Shown one piece after another: positions 9,940 to 20,933 of a DNA stretch of 25,803 bases. Every line of letters starts with the position of its first letter. The stretch's first letter is position 1. Made by a program: the position numbers and the translations under genes. The DNA lies in the NCBI GenBank assembly GCA_025094145.1, contig JALLLS010000159.1, positions 1-25,803 on the forward strand, written 5' to 3'. A model generated the notes under the pieces. That model searched no databases. It was given only the letters and a program-made list of their open reading frames with translations, and had not been told where the DNA came from. Origin of the DNA: Spinellus fusiger (lineage: Eukaryota; Mucoromycota; Mucoromycetes; Mucorales; Phycomycetaceae).

Positions 9940-12900
9940 CTTTTAAAAACTAAACTGTCGCATAATTTATTAGACATTCTCAAGATACAACTCAAGTGTC
10001 ATTTCTATAAACATAAATCTCATGTAGAAGATTAAGGTATAATTGGCTGATGAATATAAGACGGTGTACATATTGGGCTATCTGATAATGTTATCTTATT
10101 CTTGAATAATATAGCATGGTAAGACATGTTTATAATTTCTGGTTTGCCATCATCTTTCTAATTCGAATCCCCGGCTTATTGGTATTTATTTGCTTTATTA
10201 TGGACAAGACTAAAGAAGATAAGTGGTTGTTTGATAGTCTTTATGTTTATCATTATCATGAGAGAAAATGAAAACGTGAAACTTCAGGTACATTTGGAGA
10301 GATATGGAATATTTCAAGCAATTATCGCACCCTCAATTCTTGATTATACTTTGACTGGATCATGCCTATATCTCCGTTTCAATAAGCAAATTAAACAATG
10401 GCTTGACCTAATTGTGCTGAAAGCAAATGTTTGAATTTATTCAAAAGATATTTCAAGTCTTTGAACAGATAAAGTATACTTTATAAGTTTTTTCTATTGT
10501 ATATAAGAAAAATTATATTTATAGGATACTTTAGAATTACAGGAGTGATCAGTCATGTCTCTCTGTTGGTGTAGAAGAATTGAAGTTTCCCGTAGCCTAA
10601 TTAAGATACAGACAAGTGTTTGTATCCTTTCTTTACAATGATTTCGTACTTTTTTTTTCAGCACTAAAGATATTCTTGAAGAGAAAAAAATAGTGATAGA
10701 ATGTCCAATTGTTTGGTATTTTAAATATATTACCGACTTTAATTATCAGCTTTATTCATCAGAAATATATTCTCACTAATTCTCTTTCTTTTGATAGGTT
10801 GTCTAGTATATATATTATATATTATGTACACATACCAATAAATTCTAAGTCATGACTTTTATAGAAAGAACATATAAAAGTACATTCAGAATAGAATAGT
10901 CATAGTCCTATTCCTATTGCATTTATGAATGATGAGAATAAGACATGTTTGATGATAGGAATATACTAAATATTAATAGCACACTCTATTTGAAGATTCA
11001 TATAGAAATAACAAATCAAATCCACAACTGAGACTGAGATTAGATATGGCATCATTAGCATATATTCACACTTGTTACGACTTGGTTGATGAGTAAAGCA
11101 TGAGTATATTCGATTGTATTTAGAATGGGCCGGTAATTATATTGTTAATAAGCAGTCTATGGATTATGTTATAATAATTCAATGTGTTTATTACAGAGAC
11201 CTTATTCATCTTACTATTTCCCTTGGTATTGATATTTTGTTTTCCTTTTTGGTAATAAAAACCAACTTGAGGCCACGGAACAAGCGATTTATCTTGTGTA
11301 GAGTGGTTCTTGTTTATTGAATGTGATAGACAGTTAATTATTTCCATGATATTATGCAAATAGCAGAAATCATAGTAAGTTATACTATTGGCTAACTTTT
11401 TTTTTTGCAACTGATTTTTACTTCTAGAATCTATTTTTGTAAACTATATGTTTGCACAAGTTATTTCAAAGACAGAAATAGGATGATCGCTGACACAAGA
11501 GATAATAATATTCTTTTTAAACTATCATCTTCTGGTATGCCTACACCAAGTGAAATACCTCTAAAGATATCAGCTTAAATCCTGTCAAATTATAATGTAT
11601 TTTGAAATTTATAAAAAAAAAAAAACGATCAATAAATTAATATTCAATGTTATATCTATTTTCACAGGAATTAGTATATTCGATACTATCCTTCTATAGT
11701 GCATCAAAATAATAGCTTGTTACACATAGATATGGAGAAACAGCCCTTCCATGAACCGTTACCATCGAGATGATGTCCCTTTTATGGCTTGCTTCCTAAT
11801 GCCCAATTGAAATAACGAAAGAAGTGAAAATAGGGTTTATTTGTAGATTCCTATGATGGTCATAAATTGAAGAGATGTCTCTTGTTGATGGGTGTGTAGC
11901 CTCAATATAATGAGAAATAGAATAGAAACACAATACAAGCAATATTAGCAGACTTGGTAGACCTAACCTAGAGGCTGTGTTAGAAGGGAGAAATTGGAAT
12001 AGAATCCTGTACATAAAAGCATAGAGAGTGGTAAGATCATCCATAGAATCTGTTATTGGCTCTTTGAAATGTAAATGTTACTCTTCTATCAAAAGTAAGA
12101 AGAATAGCAACTCTTTCCACTAGCATAGAGAATGAATTAAGCACCAGAACAGTTAGAGCAAACAGAATATTTAGAATTAGCAGTAAAAACACAGGCTAGA
12201 AAAGATAGAAAGAGTGGAGTGGATAGTCCCACCAAGCACCAGTCCAGGTGAATGGGCGGATTTCTTCAAGTCTAACTATTATTGTTATTGCTATTATTTA
12301 ATATATACCTTTTCATTGACATAAAGACCCTTTGGATGGTATTTATTAGTGTCTTGTCTATAAGTATTATTTATTATTGATATCGATATTATTGCTGCTG
12401 CTAATACCACTATTACTATTATTAATATTATTATGACTATGACTATGACTATGGCTATGGCTATGGCTGTTTTTTGGCCTTTATTATGAAAGACTTAGAA
12501 TCCATATATCAAGTCTTTAACACTATATAAAAATATAGAGAAGCAGGACTTTTTATTACATGCATAGGATATTTAATATCCTTTTAACTTGAATAGGCGA
12601 TAGTTGACTATCAAAACAGACAAACTTATAAATGTGATTAGATTTTTTCTTTATCTTTTAAATATATTTAAAGAGAAAGAGAGTTAACGTTTTCTATGTC
12701 TACAGCAGCACCTACACCTGTAGATGTGTAAATAAGGGCTATCCTACTGTAATAAAGAATGAGCTGCACTCAACAGATCCACTATTTGCACTCTATAATA
12801 ATACTAATAATAATAATATTAATAATAAACATTTGATCTATGCATTGATACAAAGCAGAAGAAGAAAACCTACTCTTTCTTGAGAGTGAAATAAGTCTGC

Positions 12901-14045
12901 TATTACTGATGATAGGCCATACAACAAAGTAGATGTTGGTCATAGCCAAAGGTTTAGGATGGACACAGTCTGGTCTCTTTCTTTTTTTCTTTCTTTCTAT
13001 AGTACCAACAGTCTATAGAGTGTAGATTCTATTGTTTTGAATGCAATAGACCTATAAAGAAACATCAGTGAGCTATGGCGTTATAATACACTATTCCATC
13101 TTGTTAAATCTATTGGTAGATGCACACTATTTGATACATGTCATCTCATAAACGGCGATTCAATGAACACTGCTGCAGTGTGGAGAATACTATCGAGCAC
13201 TCTACAATCTCTGGGCAGTCTAAAGAGAAGATGTGTACTACTGAGCAGTGTTTATAAAAGTGTACAGTATGTAGATACATTTCTAGTGACCATTCAATAG
13301 AGAGTTGAATACTATGAAAAAGTGTTTTTCTTTTCATTCTTCGTCTGTCTTCATCTTTAAATAGTCCATAGATGGCAGATCAACATTAAGGTGGGTTCTA
13401 GAACATAGTTATCTTTGTATTTATGAGTACATTAAGCACATTCAAATGAACACAGCAAGTGCCACATGTTACTGGGTTAGTATTTATCAGCTCCTAGTCT
13501 ACTACTACTACTACAACGCTATGAATAGAGACAACTGTGTGTTGAATTCCATGTTGTTCACAGTGTAGTTGTTAGTAGATACCAAGTGAATTGACTTGAA
13601 TCTTTTCCAGTACTCCTTGATACACCCTAACTAATACAACAACCTCTCTCTGCACATCATTCGCATAGATCCACACAGAATACCCTTCTTTTCTGTTGGG
13701 TCCATACCCCATCTCCACCGACAATGAAGAAAGAAAGAGGACTCTTTTCTTCTCTGTCTATTTCTTTGCATTGTTCCAGACAGAATTCGATGCATTTACC
13801 TGTTCTCTTCTCTCTAAATAAATACATAAATACATATCCCACCACCTCCATGCCTATCAATAACATATTTAACAAGAAAACATATGTCCTTTTTTCTTTT
13901 CTTTTCTTTTCCTTCCGTAATTCAAAAAAAAAAACAAAAAAAAAAGAGAGATAGAAAAAAGAGATAGAAAAAGAGGGAGTGGAAGGGGGTATAGAAAAGG
14001 GTTGACAGGTGGTGGTGCTCTTTTTCTTTTTTTCTAATGAGACTA
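9940..14045. other. 4.1-kb AT-rich gene desert with microsatellites
   Basis: No gene supported. Open frames here (10231-10434 plus, 11114-11320 plus, 11120-11410 minus, 11796-12044 minus, 13146-13337 minus) are short and lack recognised motifs or splice partners. It holds ATT/AAT-type microsatellites (about 12365-12430 and 12795-12830), a hexanucleotide array at 12433-12468 and CTACTA runs near 13500. A T-rich then A-rich tract (about 13885-13970) near the right end probably belongs to the RAB5 3' flank. No transposon ends or tRNA genes recognised. Confidence 0.5.
12433..12468. repeat. Hexanucleotide array: ATGACT x3 then ATGGCT x3
   Basis: Three exact ATGACT units pass directly into three exact ATGGCT units. 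A single A-to-G change has spread through half the array, consistent with replication slippage or local homogenisation. Confidence 0.9.
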
Positions 14046-15125
14046 CTAACAAGCACAGCCATTGGCCTTTGCATCTGTCCTTTGCTGGTCAAGATGGAGT
14101 GTGTTGGCCACACCTCCACGGGTCTGGGGAATGCCTCTGCCCTGAATAAATGCATGCTCCAGTGGGATTTCGCTGGCTAACAAGGAGAAACACAACCAAA
14201 GAGAGCACAGCCCCACCACCACCCCATCCTTTGCATGAGTCCCTTTTCTCTTTTCTTCTTCTCTTTCTTCCTGACCACCGCCACTTACCAATCTTAGCAA
14301 ACACACCATCTACATTCTCAGAGGACTTGGCACTGGTCTCATAAAACAGGAGATTTGCTTCTTCTGCGTAGGCCCGAGCATCTTCTGTCGACACTTGTCG
14401 TTCATACTCACTCTCAGTCTCTCCCTGCACCAAGTCCAGCTTATTGCCTACCAAAGCAATGACAATCTGAGGGTGGGCCTGGCGCTGCAATTCCTTCACC
14501 CAACTCTTGGCCTTTTCAAGTGTAGCCTAACCATCAAAGCCCCCTCCCCTGTTGAGATGTGTGTGTTGTGTGTTTGTGTGTGTGTTTCCATCATTATCAG
14601 CCTTAAAACTCACTGCTTTTGTAATATCATAGACAACCACAGCTGCCTGTGCATTTCTATAGTACATGGGTGCCAACGAGTGGAAGCGTTCTTGGCCTGC
14701 CGTGTCCCATATTTCGAACTTGATGGACCGGTCATTTAAATGGCACTTTTGAGTTAAAAAGGCAGCTAAGGGAAGGCATGGTCATCTAATGCCGCTGTAT
14801 GGGGAGGAGAAGAGGGAGAGAAGAGGGGAGGTTGTAGAGCATACCTCCAATGGTGGGTTCTCTGTTCTCTACGTAATCTCGATTCACAAAGCGAAGGACA
14901 AGACTAGACTTTCCTACTGCAGATTCTCCTACAAGATGGTAGGCCGATGAGCCAAAAGAAAGAAAGAGAAAAAGAAAGAGAAAAAGAAAGAAAGAAAAAG
15001 ATGAGTTACATCCTTAAGGGCATGACCTTCCACCTACCCAATAAGACCAACTTGACTTGGTTGGGTTTTCCCGAGACAACCGACTGGGAGTGCATGACAG
15101 TGCTGGATTCATTTTCAGATGACAT
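14046..15125 (-). CDS. VPS21: RAB5-family GTPase (Vps21/Ypt51 type)
   Basis: Five exons: 15125-15038, 14928-14845, 14765-14614, 14526-14289, 14176-14046, giving 230 residues. The first intron, with a GTAGGT donor, splits the P-loop: VLLG at the exon end, GESAVGKSS after it. Switch I reads PTIGAAFLTQ, the Rab5-specific effector sequence. The other nucleotide motifs are [11 protein letters not shown] (about 77-87), NKLD (136-139) and ETSAKS. The C-terminus is GCAC, a CXC double-geranylgeranylation signal. Rab5 proteins direct fusion of early endosomes and traffic toward the vacuole by recruiting tethers such as CORVET and PI3-kinase. Exon 4 matches the family block WVKELQRQA closely. The gene is divergent from the APSES factor, with only about 230 bp between the start codons. 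Gene symbol is by family. Confidence 0.96.
14943..15001. repeat. Purine tract (GAAA/AGAA-rich) in RAB5 intron 1
   Basis: About 59 bp almost purely A/G on the plus strand. On the RAB5 coding strand it is a polypyrimidine tract near the first acceptor site, so it may aid splicing. Confidence 0.75.
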
Positions 15126-15224
15126 TTCTCTATAGAAAATAAAAAATAAAAAATAAAGGGGGAGGAGAAGAAAGAAGAAAGAAGAAGAAAGAAGAGGAGA
15201 AAAAAAAAGAGGGAAAACAGTCGC

Positions 15225-15236
15225 AAGCACGTGCTT
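15225..15236. promoter_or_regulatory. E-box palindrome in the RAB5/APSES divergent promoter
   Basis: AAGCACGTGCTT is a perfect 12-bp palindrome with the CACGTG core bound by bHLH factors. It sits in the short shared promoter, about 100 bp from the RAB5 ATG and 118 bp from the APSES-factor ATG. Flanking purine and pyrimidine tracts (15160-15212 and 15300-15348) fill most of the rest. No clear TATA box. Confidence 0.5.
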
Positions 15237-15353
15237 CAATGTCTCCTCACACATTTTAGCAAATAAACTCAAGCGTATAGGATTTATGCACTGGTGGCCT
15301 TTCTTTTTTTTTCTCTTCTTCTTTCTTCTTTCTTTCTTTCTTTCTTTGTCTGC

Positions 15354-17535
15354 ATGGACCAGCCACAAATATTCAAAGCAACGTATTCTGGTGTGCCAGT
15401 GTATGAGATGTTGTGCAAGGGCATTGCTGTCATGCGGCGTCGCTCAGACTCTTACCTCAATGCCACCCAGATCCTCAAAGTAGCTGACTTTGACAAACCT
15501 CAACGCACCCGTATTCTTGAGAGAGAAGTGCAAACAGGTTTGCATGAGAAAGTACAAGGCGGATATGGCAAATACCAAGGTAATGCACACCCAATGGCCT
15601 TGGTTGTTCTTAATGACCACTGGTACTGCTGTCTACAGCACAAGCTGACTTGCTTTCTATTACTTCATGACGGTGGACATAGGCACCTGGGTTCCCTTTA
15701 TCCGAGGACTGGAGCTGGCTGAGCTGTACCATGTCGACCACCTTCTACAGCCTATTCTTCACTTTGTCAAGGGCAACCAGAGCCCCCCCTTGGCGCCTAA
15801 ACATGTCACTGCTGCCACAGTACGGCCCAAAAAAGCACGCGAAACACGACGCAAGAGAATCAAACGCCAAGAAGAAGAAATATCCGAGGGCGACATTTCC
15901 TCCCAGTACAGTGATCTGCATGATACGGATCTTGTGTCTAGACACGACCCGCCGTCTCCCTCCACCTCCCCTCTCTTCCGCTCCACCTCTGCCAGAGACA
16001 CTGTGTTGGCCCAGGAGTCTTCAGGTGTAGGTTCGTCCCGTACCAAACGACCCAGAGCCACGGTGGTGGAGGAAAGAGTCGTCATCACCAACACACACAC
16101 CAACACACACACCAACACACACACCAGCACCAACACCAACAACACACACACCAACAACACCAACAACACCAACAACACCAACACCAACACACAGACACCA
16201 TCAGCCCACACTCTCTCCAGTGATCCCCATGCATTTGAAGAAGAGGACGAGGACGAGGACGATGGACAAGAAAGAACATACGCCCAGAAGCTACTGCGGT
16301 ACTTTGTCTCTGAATCACAGACCCTTCCCTCACTGCTCCTCCATCCCCCCAGGGACTTGGATGTCAATGTGATCATCGATGAAGAGGGCCACACCAGTCT
16401 CCACTGGGCAGCTGCCATTGGCCGCCTCCATGTCGTAAAGCTGCTGATGGACCAGGGAGCCGACATCTACCGAGTCAACTACAAGGGCCAGACAGCACTT
16501 ATGCGAAGTGTCCTCTTCACCAACAACTTTGACACCAAGTCTTTCCATGAGCTCCTTGATGCCCTGCAAAAGACCCTCTTCAACATCGACAAGAAGGACC
16601 AGACGGTGTTCCATCACGTGGCAGCCACCGCCAGCTGGAAGGGAAAGGTCCATGCGTCTCGGTACTATATGGACTGTCTTCTGGACAAGCTAGTGTACAA
16701 CCGCTCCGAGCTCATTTCGATTCTCAATGTCCAGGATGTGTATGGCGACACTGCCCTCACCATTGCCTCGCGCATCGGCAACAAGAAGCTCATCCGGCTG
16801 CTGGTGGAGGCAGGCGCCAGCACAGAGATCGCCAATGAGGAGGGCATGACGTCTCAGGACTACCTGCTGGAGATGGAAAAGGAGACCCTCCATGCAGAAG
16901 GAACAGCACACCCTGCTGGGAATGAGGTAGCAGCACGCACACGGTTGCGCCAAAAGGTGGAGTCCATGTTCAAGTTCATTCTGGCCAATGATCGGTCCGT
17001 GCCTGCTGTCTCCCAGCTGTTTGATGGGTTTGCCAGCAGCTATGAGCGGGAGTTGGTGCAAAAGGAGCAGGAGGTGAAGGAGAAGAGGGCAGAGCTGGCA
17101 CTGGCCCAGAAGCGTCTTCTGGGGACACAGCATGTTCTCGAGCCCATGGAGACAGATCCCCAGGCACTGGCACTGGCAGAGGCACAGGCAGACCTCCTCA
17201 CCCTCCAACTGCGCAAACTGACCCAGCGAGTGCAGAGGGAGACCCTGCGCACACGGATCCAGGCCAACGAGGCCCGCAAGCCCGAGGGAGACAGTCATGA
17301 GAAGAGAGATGAGGAGATGCTTGTACAGGAGAAGAAGCGTCTTTTGGAGGAGCTAAAGACACTACAGCAGGAGCGACACACACACACAGTGGAGTTTGTT
17401 CAGCTGACATCACAGCGACCTGACCCACGTTATCAGGACTACAAGCGGCTGATTTCCATGTGCTGTAATGTAGCCTATGAGAACGTAGATATGATGTTAC
17501 TGCCTCTACTGGCTTCTTTTGATGAGGTGGCGTAG
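15354..17535 (+). CDS. MBP1: APSES-ankyrin transcription factor, MBF DNA-binding subunit type (Mbp1/Res)
   Basis: Two exons, 15354-15579 and 15683-17535, joined in phase 1 (GKYQ-G-TWVPF); 692 residues. Residues about 5-105 form the APSES/KilA-N DNA-binding domain, with [19 protein letters not shown] and [16 protein letters not shown] basic patch [14 protein letters not shown] (about 125-138) looks like a nuclear signal. It is followed by a Thr/Asn/His low-complexity tract and an acidic run (EEEDEDEDD). Ankyrin-type repeats span about 310-470 ([39 protein letters not shown]). A long charged coiled coil covers about 520-640. This order matches Mbp1/Swi4/Res proteins, which bind MluI boxes (ACGCGT) and drive G1/S genes with a Swi6-like partner. 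The start chosen is the first Met upstream of the domain. The sequence before it is a pyrimidine tract. A further short 5' exon cannot be excluded. Confidence 0.93.
16088..16200 (+). repeat. ACACACACC/AACACC minisatellite coding a Thr-Asn-His tract
   Basis: Imperfect tandem units such as CACACACCAA and CAACACCAA stay in frame for about 110 bp. They encode alternating Thr with Asn or His between the DNA-binding and ankyrin domains. Such tracts vary readily in length. Confidence 0.85.
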
Positions 17536-17636
17536 ATGTGGCGTAGATGTGGCGTTGGAGTGGTTTTCTTCTTGTACGTATATACTTTTATTGTTCTTTT
17601 ACATCTTTTTATTAAAGTCATTTTGTATTCTTTTAT

Positions 17637-17697
17637 GGAAAAGAGAGAGAGAAAAAAGAGAGAAAAGAGAAAAGAGAAAAGAGAAAAGAGAAGAGGG
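17637..17697. repeat. Purine tract with AGAAA units after the APSES gene
   Basis: Near-uninterrupted A/G run of about 60 bp with repeated AGAGAAA units, lying just beyond the APSES-factor stop and after an ATTAAAG motif. Probably in or near its 3' untranslated region. Confidence 0.75.
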
Positions 17698-17713
17698 TAT
17701 GAGGACTGAGATA

Positions 17714-17755
17714 TCGACGTCACATTTCTACACATCAAAATATTTTATCACGCGT
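17714..17755 (+). promoter_or_regulatory. CRE-like and MluI-box motifs upstream of CCT2
   Basis: CGACGTCAC (about 17715) contains the core of an ATF/CREB site. ACGCGT (17750-17755) is a perfect MluI cell-cycle box, 48 bp before the CCT2 ATG. Motif matches are seen directly; function is inferred. Confidence 0.4.
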
Positions 17756-17802
17756 AGTCTCTTCTTTTTCTTTCCTTCTTTCCTTCTTTTGCCACTTCTC
17801 AT

Positions 17803-19722
17803 ATGGTAAGGGCGAGTCTGAGGATTCCACTAATACCCGCCTAATGCACAGTCACTAGCACCTGTACAGATATTTCAAGACCAAGCCAGTGAAGAAAAGG
17901 GGGAGAATGCACGCTTGGTAAAGTCATGGGATGGATGCGTTGTTGTTTCTTGTTTCTCATTGACTTGCTTCTCATTGACTCCTTTCTCATCAGTCCTCCT
18001 TTATTGGTGCCATTGCTGTAGGAGACCTTGTCAAGAGCACTCTCGGACCCAAGGGCATGGTAATAAACACTGTACTGTATTCAGTCCATAGAATGAGAGA
18101 ATAGAATGAGAGTCGTGCATGTGCTTAGGAGAAGGTGCCCTTTGTTAGGACAAAATATTACAATCAGGCACTACAGGCGAAATCCTTGTCACCAATGACG
18201 GTGCGACCATTCTCAAATCCATTGCTCTGGACAATGCTGCTGCCAAAGTCCTTGTCAACATTTCCAAAGTGCAGGACGATGAGGTCGGGGATGGCACTAC
18301 CTCTGTGTGTGTATTGGCAGCAGAGTTGTTACGCCAAGCAGAACAGTTGATCAACCAACACATTCACCCTCAAACCATCATTGAAGGATACCGTATTGCC
18401 TCTGCTGCTGCCTACAGTGTCTTGGAGGCCAGTGCGGTAGATCATAGCCAGAATGCTGATGCCTTTCGCGAGGACTTGATTAACATTGCAAAGACAACAT
18501 TGAGTTCCAAGGTGCTGTCCCAGGACAAGGACTATTTCTCCAAACTGGCAGTGGATGCTGTGTTGCGGTTGAAGGGATCTACTAACCTCGAGCACATCCA
18601 AATCATCAAAAAGCCAGGAGGAAAGTTGTTGGACTCTTATTTGGATGAGGGATTTATTCTTGACAAGAAGATTGGTGTGGATTGTCCCAAGCGTATTGAA
18701 AATGCCACTCTCCTGATTGCAAACACACGTAAGCTGGCCTATAGGCTAGGATAGGAGATGCTATTGGAAGAAAAGAAGAAAAAAAAGGACTCACTGCTCT
18801 TGTGATTTTTAGCCATGGACACAGATAAAATCAAGGTGTTTGGTGCTCGTGTGCGTGTGGATGCTACTGGCAAGTTGGCTGAGTTGGAGCGTGCAGAACG
18901 CAACAAGATGAAGGCCAAGGTGGATAAAATCAAAGCACACGGCATCAATTGCTTTGTGAACCGTCAATTGATCTACAACTGGCCTGAGCAGTTATTGGCG
19001 GATGCTGGTATTGCTACCATTGAGCATGCTGATTTTGAGGGTGTGGAAAGACTGGCCTTGGTCACTGGTGGTGAAATTGCTTCTACCTTTGATCATCCTG
19101 AGCTCGTGAAATTGGGCCACTGTGATCTGATTGAGGAGATTATTATTGGTGAGGACAAGCTGATCAAGTTCTCGGGTGTGGCTGCTGGTGAGGCCTGTAC
19201 TATTGTCCTGCGTGGTGCTACTCAGCAGCTGTTGGATGAAGCAGAACGATCTCTCCATGATGCTCTTTCTGTCTTGTCACAGACAGTGAAGGAGCCCCGC
19301 ACTGTATTGGGAGGAGGCTGTTCTGAGATGCTCATGTCCAAGGCCGTGGATGCCGTCGCTACCAAGACATCGGGCAAAAAGGCCATTGCTGCAGAAGCAT
19401 TTGCCAAGGCCCTTCGCCAGATGCCTACTATTCTGGCTGATAATGCTGGTTTCGATTCTTCTGAATTGGTGGCTCAATTGAGAGCAGCTCATTATGAGGA
19501 GCAGACAGAGAGTGGCTTGGACATGGTGAATGGAAAGGTAGCCAATGTCAGAGCCCTTGGTATTACAGAATCCTTCAAGCTGAAGAAACAAGTCCTGTTA
19601 TCTGCATCAGAAGCAGCAGAGATGATTCTTAGAGTAGATAACATCATTCGTTGTGCTCCTCGGTAAGTTGCTTGTTATATTATTCTCCTTCACTCACCAC
19701 CCACAGCCAAAGACAGGGATAA
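17803..19722 (+). CDS. CCT2: T-complex chaperonin subunit beta (CCT2/TCP-1 beta)
   Basis: Six exons: 17803-17805, 17852-17917, 17994-18059, 18149-18728, 18813-19662, 19707-19722; 526 residues, matching the usual 525-535. The first coding exon is only the ATG, followed at once by GTAAGG. Exon 2 begins [18 protein letters not shown], the normal CCT2 N-terminus. ATPase motifs are [14 protein letters not shown] (spliced), TNDGATIL and [12 protein letters not shown], with the key Asp in GDGTT. The substrate-binding apical domain lies within exons 4-5. [12 protein letters not shown] and [10 protein letters not shown] are also typical. The last exon adds only five residues (RQRQG after CAP). CCT is the cytosolic ring that folds actin, tubulin and WD40 proteins. 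Beta-subunit identity rests on [18 protein letters not shown]. No breaks seen. Confidence 0.96.
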
Positions 19723-19991
19723 ATACACACCCACCTAACCACACCAACCCACCTAACCACACTAATCCACTCCTGCTCACATGACAGTCCAAAGAAAACA
19801 CACCGGTCCAACCATCAGCACACAGGACTTGTACCACTGCATTCTCTAATAATAATAAAAATATATACATGATTCTACGATTGAGTCTGTTTCTTTCTGA
19901 CAATGTCAGCTATTGGCACTCCGATAGCTGCGAAAAAAACAAAATAGCCTAAGCAAGCCACTAGTGACCGACTCCCTCGCCCTCGTTTGTC

Positions 19992-20743
19992 ATGGTAAGA
20001 GAAGCAGCAGGCCAAGTCCATGTCACTAGGAGGAGGCGGTCAGCCCGTCCTACTCCTAGAAGAAACTGAACAAGCAACCTGTTGCTGTTCTATACTATAA
20101 AAATAGGAAAAAAAGAAAAGAAAAAAGAGAGAATGAAAGAAAGAAAGAAAGAAAGAAAAAAAGAAAGAAAAACGATGCCTGAGACTGACATGCAGGATAG
20201 TCTGGCCGCTTGATTGCACAAGTTCTTGTTTCTGTAGGCACAGTTGTGGGTCGTGCGTTTATTGCTGCGTATAAACAGGCAGCTGCTAGTAAGCCACACA
20301 CCACTGCTACAGAGGAGTTGCTAAGAACATATCTTTATAGATGCTGCTCAGGGAGGAGGTCCTGCTGCTGCTGCTCGTGGGAGTGCCAAGGAGGGCACAG
20401 TGGATGCCCTTACACGCAAGACGGGTTTGTCATTGGAAGAAGCATGTCAGATCCTTAATGTGAACAAGGACGTTGATTTGACACAACTGACAAAAGTATA
20501 GAGATGGATAATAAGATAGGACAGGACAGCCTGGACTCACCTCTCTTTCAATGTGTATAGAACTACGACCATCTGTTCAAAGTGAACAATGCTGCCGAGG
20601 GAGGTTCCTTTTATTTACAGTCTAAAGTGGTGAGAGCCAAAGAACGATTGGATATGGAGAGAGGAGATCAAGTCAAAACACCCGACACACAAACTACTAC
20701 GCCTGCTTCCAACGACGCACCTGCTTCCACTCCTCCAGCCTAG
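19992..20743 (+). CDS. PAM16: PAM16/TIM16, J-like subunit of the mitochondrial import motor
   Basis: Four exons: 19992-19994 (ATG only), 20201-20288, 20341-20495, 20561-20743; 142 residues. The ATG is followed directly by GTAAGA, and the 206-bp first intron contains a long purine tract. The N-terminus [20 protein letters not shown] is the hydrophobic anchor region typical of Pam16. Next come a small-residue linker ([18 protein letters not shown]) and a degenerate J domain: [18 protein letters not shown], then [20 protein letters not shown]. The HPD tripeptide of true J proteins is absent, as expected for Pam16, which binds Pam14/Pam18 and restrains Hsp70 stimulation at the TIM23 channel. A Thr/Pro/Ala-rich tail ends the protein. 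Exon 2-3 joining (GCT-A then AT) restores the family sequence. The ATG-only exon is inferred, since no other in-frame Met precedes GRLIAQ. Confidence 0.92.
20104..20173. repeat. Purine tract with AAAG units inside PAM16 intron 1
   Basis: About 70 bp nearly all A/G with GAAA repeats, between the ATG-only exon and exon 2 of PAM16. Purine-rich on the sense strand, so it is not a normal acceptor polypyrimidine tract. Confidence 0.8.
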
Positions 20744-20808
20744 ATATCTTTCTTCTTTGTAGACATCATCTACTCTAGTGACGTTGCTTCCTATCCCTAA
20801 AAATATAT

Positions 20809-20862
20809 ACAAACAAACAAACAAACACACACACACACACACAGACACACAAACAAATAAAC
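20809..20862. repeat. ACAA/CA microsatellite
   Basis: About four ACAA units run into roughly eleven CA dinucleotides and then more ACAA. Located 3' of PAM16, probably in its untranslated region or the spacer. Confidence 0.85.
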
Positions 20863-20933
20863 AACTAGAGATACAGATAGATGAGATAGAATAAAGGGCA
20901 ACAGCCTATGTCTGCTCTCTTAGATAAAGGACG

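Noticed and set aside
10155..10180. TTCGAATCCCC resembling a tRNA T-loop/B-box
   Set aside because: The flanking bases do not pair as a T-stem and no D-arm, anticodon arm or acceptor stem can be folded around it.
11796..12044. 82-codon minus-strand ORF with a hydrophobic segment (LGLPSLLILLVLCFYS)
   Set aside because: No recognisable family, no TATA box or splice partners, and an AATAAA lies inside it. A chance ORF in AT-rich DNA is at least as likely.
13138..13260. Plus-strand 37-codon ORF with several cysteines (HCCSVENTIEH and on)
   Set aside because: Too short, no signal peptide, and overlapped by a minus-strand ORF of similar quality.
13657..14052. 131-codon minus-strand ORF downstream of RAB5
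   Set aside because: Composed largely of the pyrimidine/purine tract and RAB5 3' flanking sequence; no domain and shadowed by the true final exon.
15294..15353. Upstream Met extending the APSES protein with a Phe/Leu/Ser leader
   Set aside because: The extension is the translation of a pyrimidine tract in the leader. The Met at 15354 sits just before the conserved domain.
16085..16333. Minus-strand ORF rich in Cys and Trp opposite the APSES gene
   Set aside because: It is the antisense reading of the Thr-Asn-His coding minisatellite, an artefact of low complexity.
18135..18350. ORF overlapping the start of CCT2 exon 4
   Set aside because: Wrong frame. Splicing at TTTGTTAG (exon start 18149) restores [12 protein letters not shown], the conserved chaperonin sequence.
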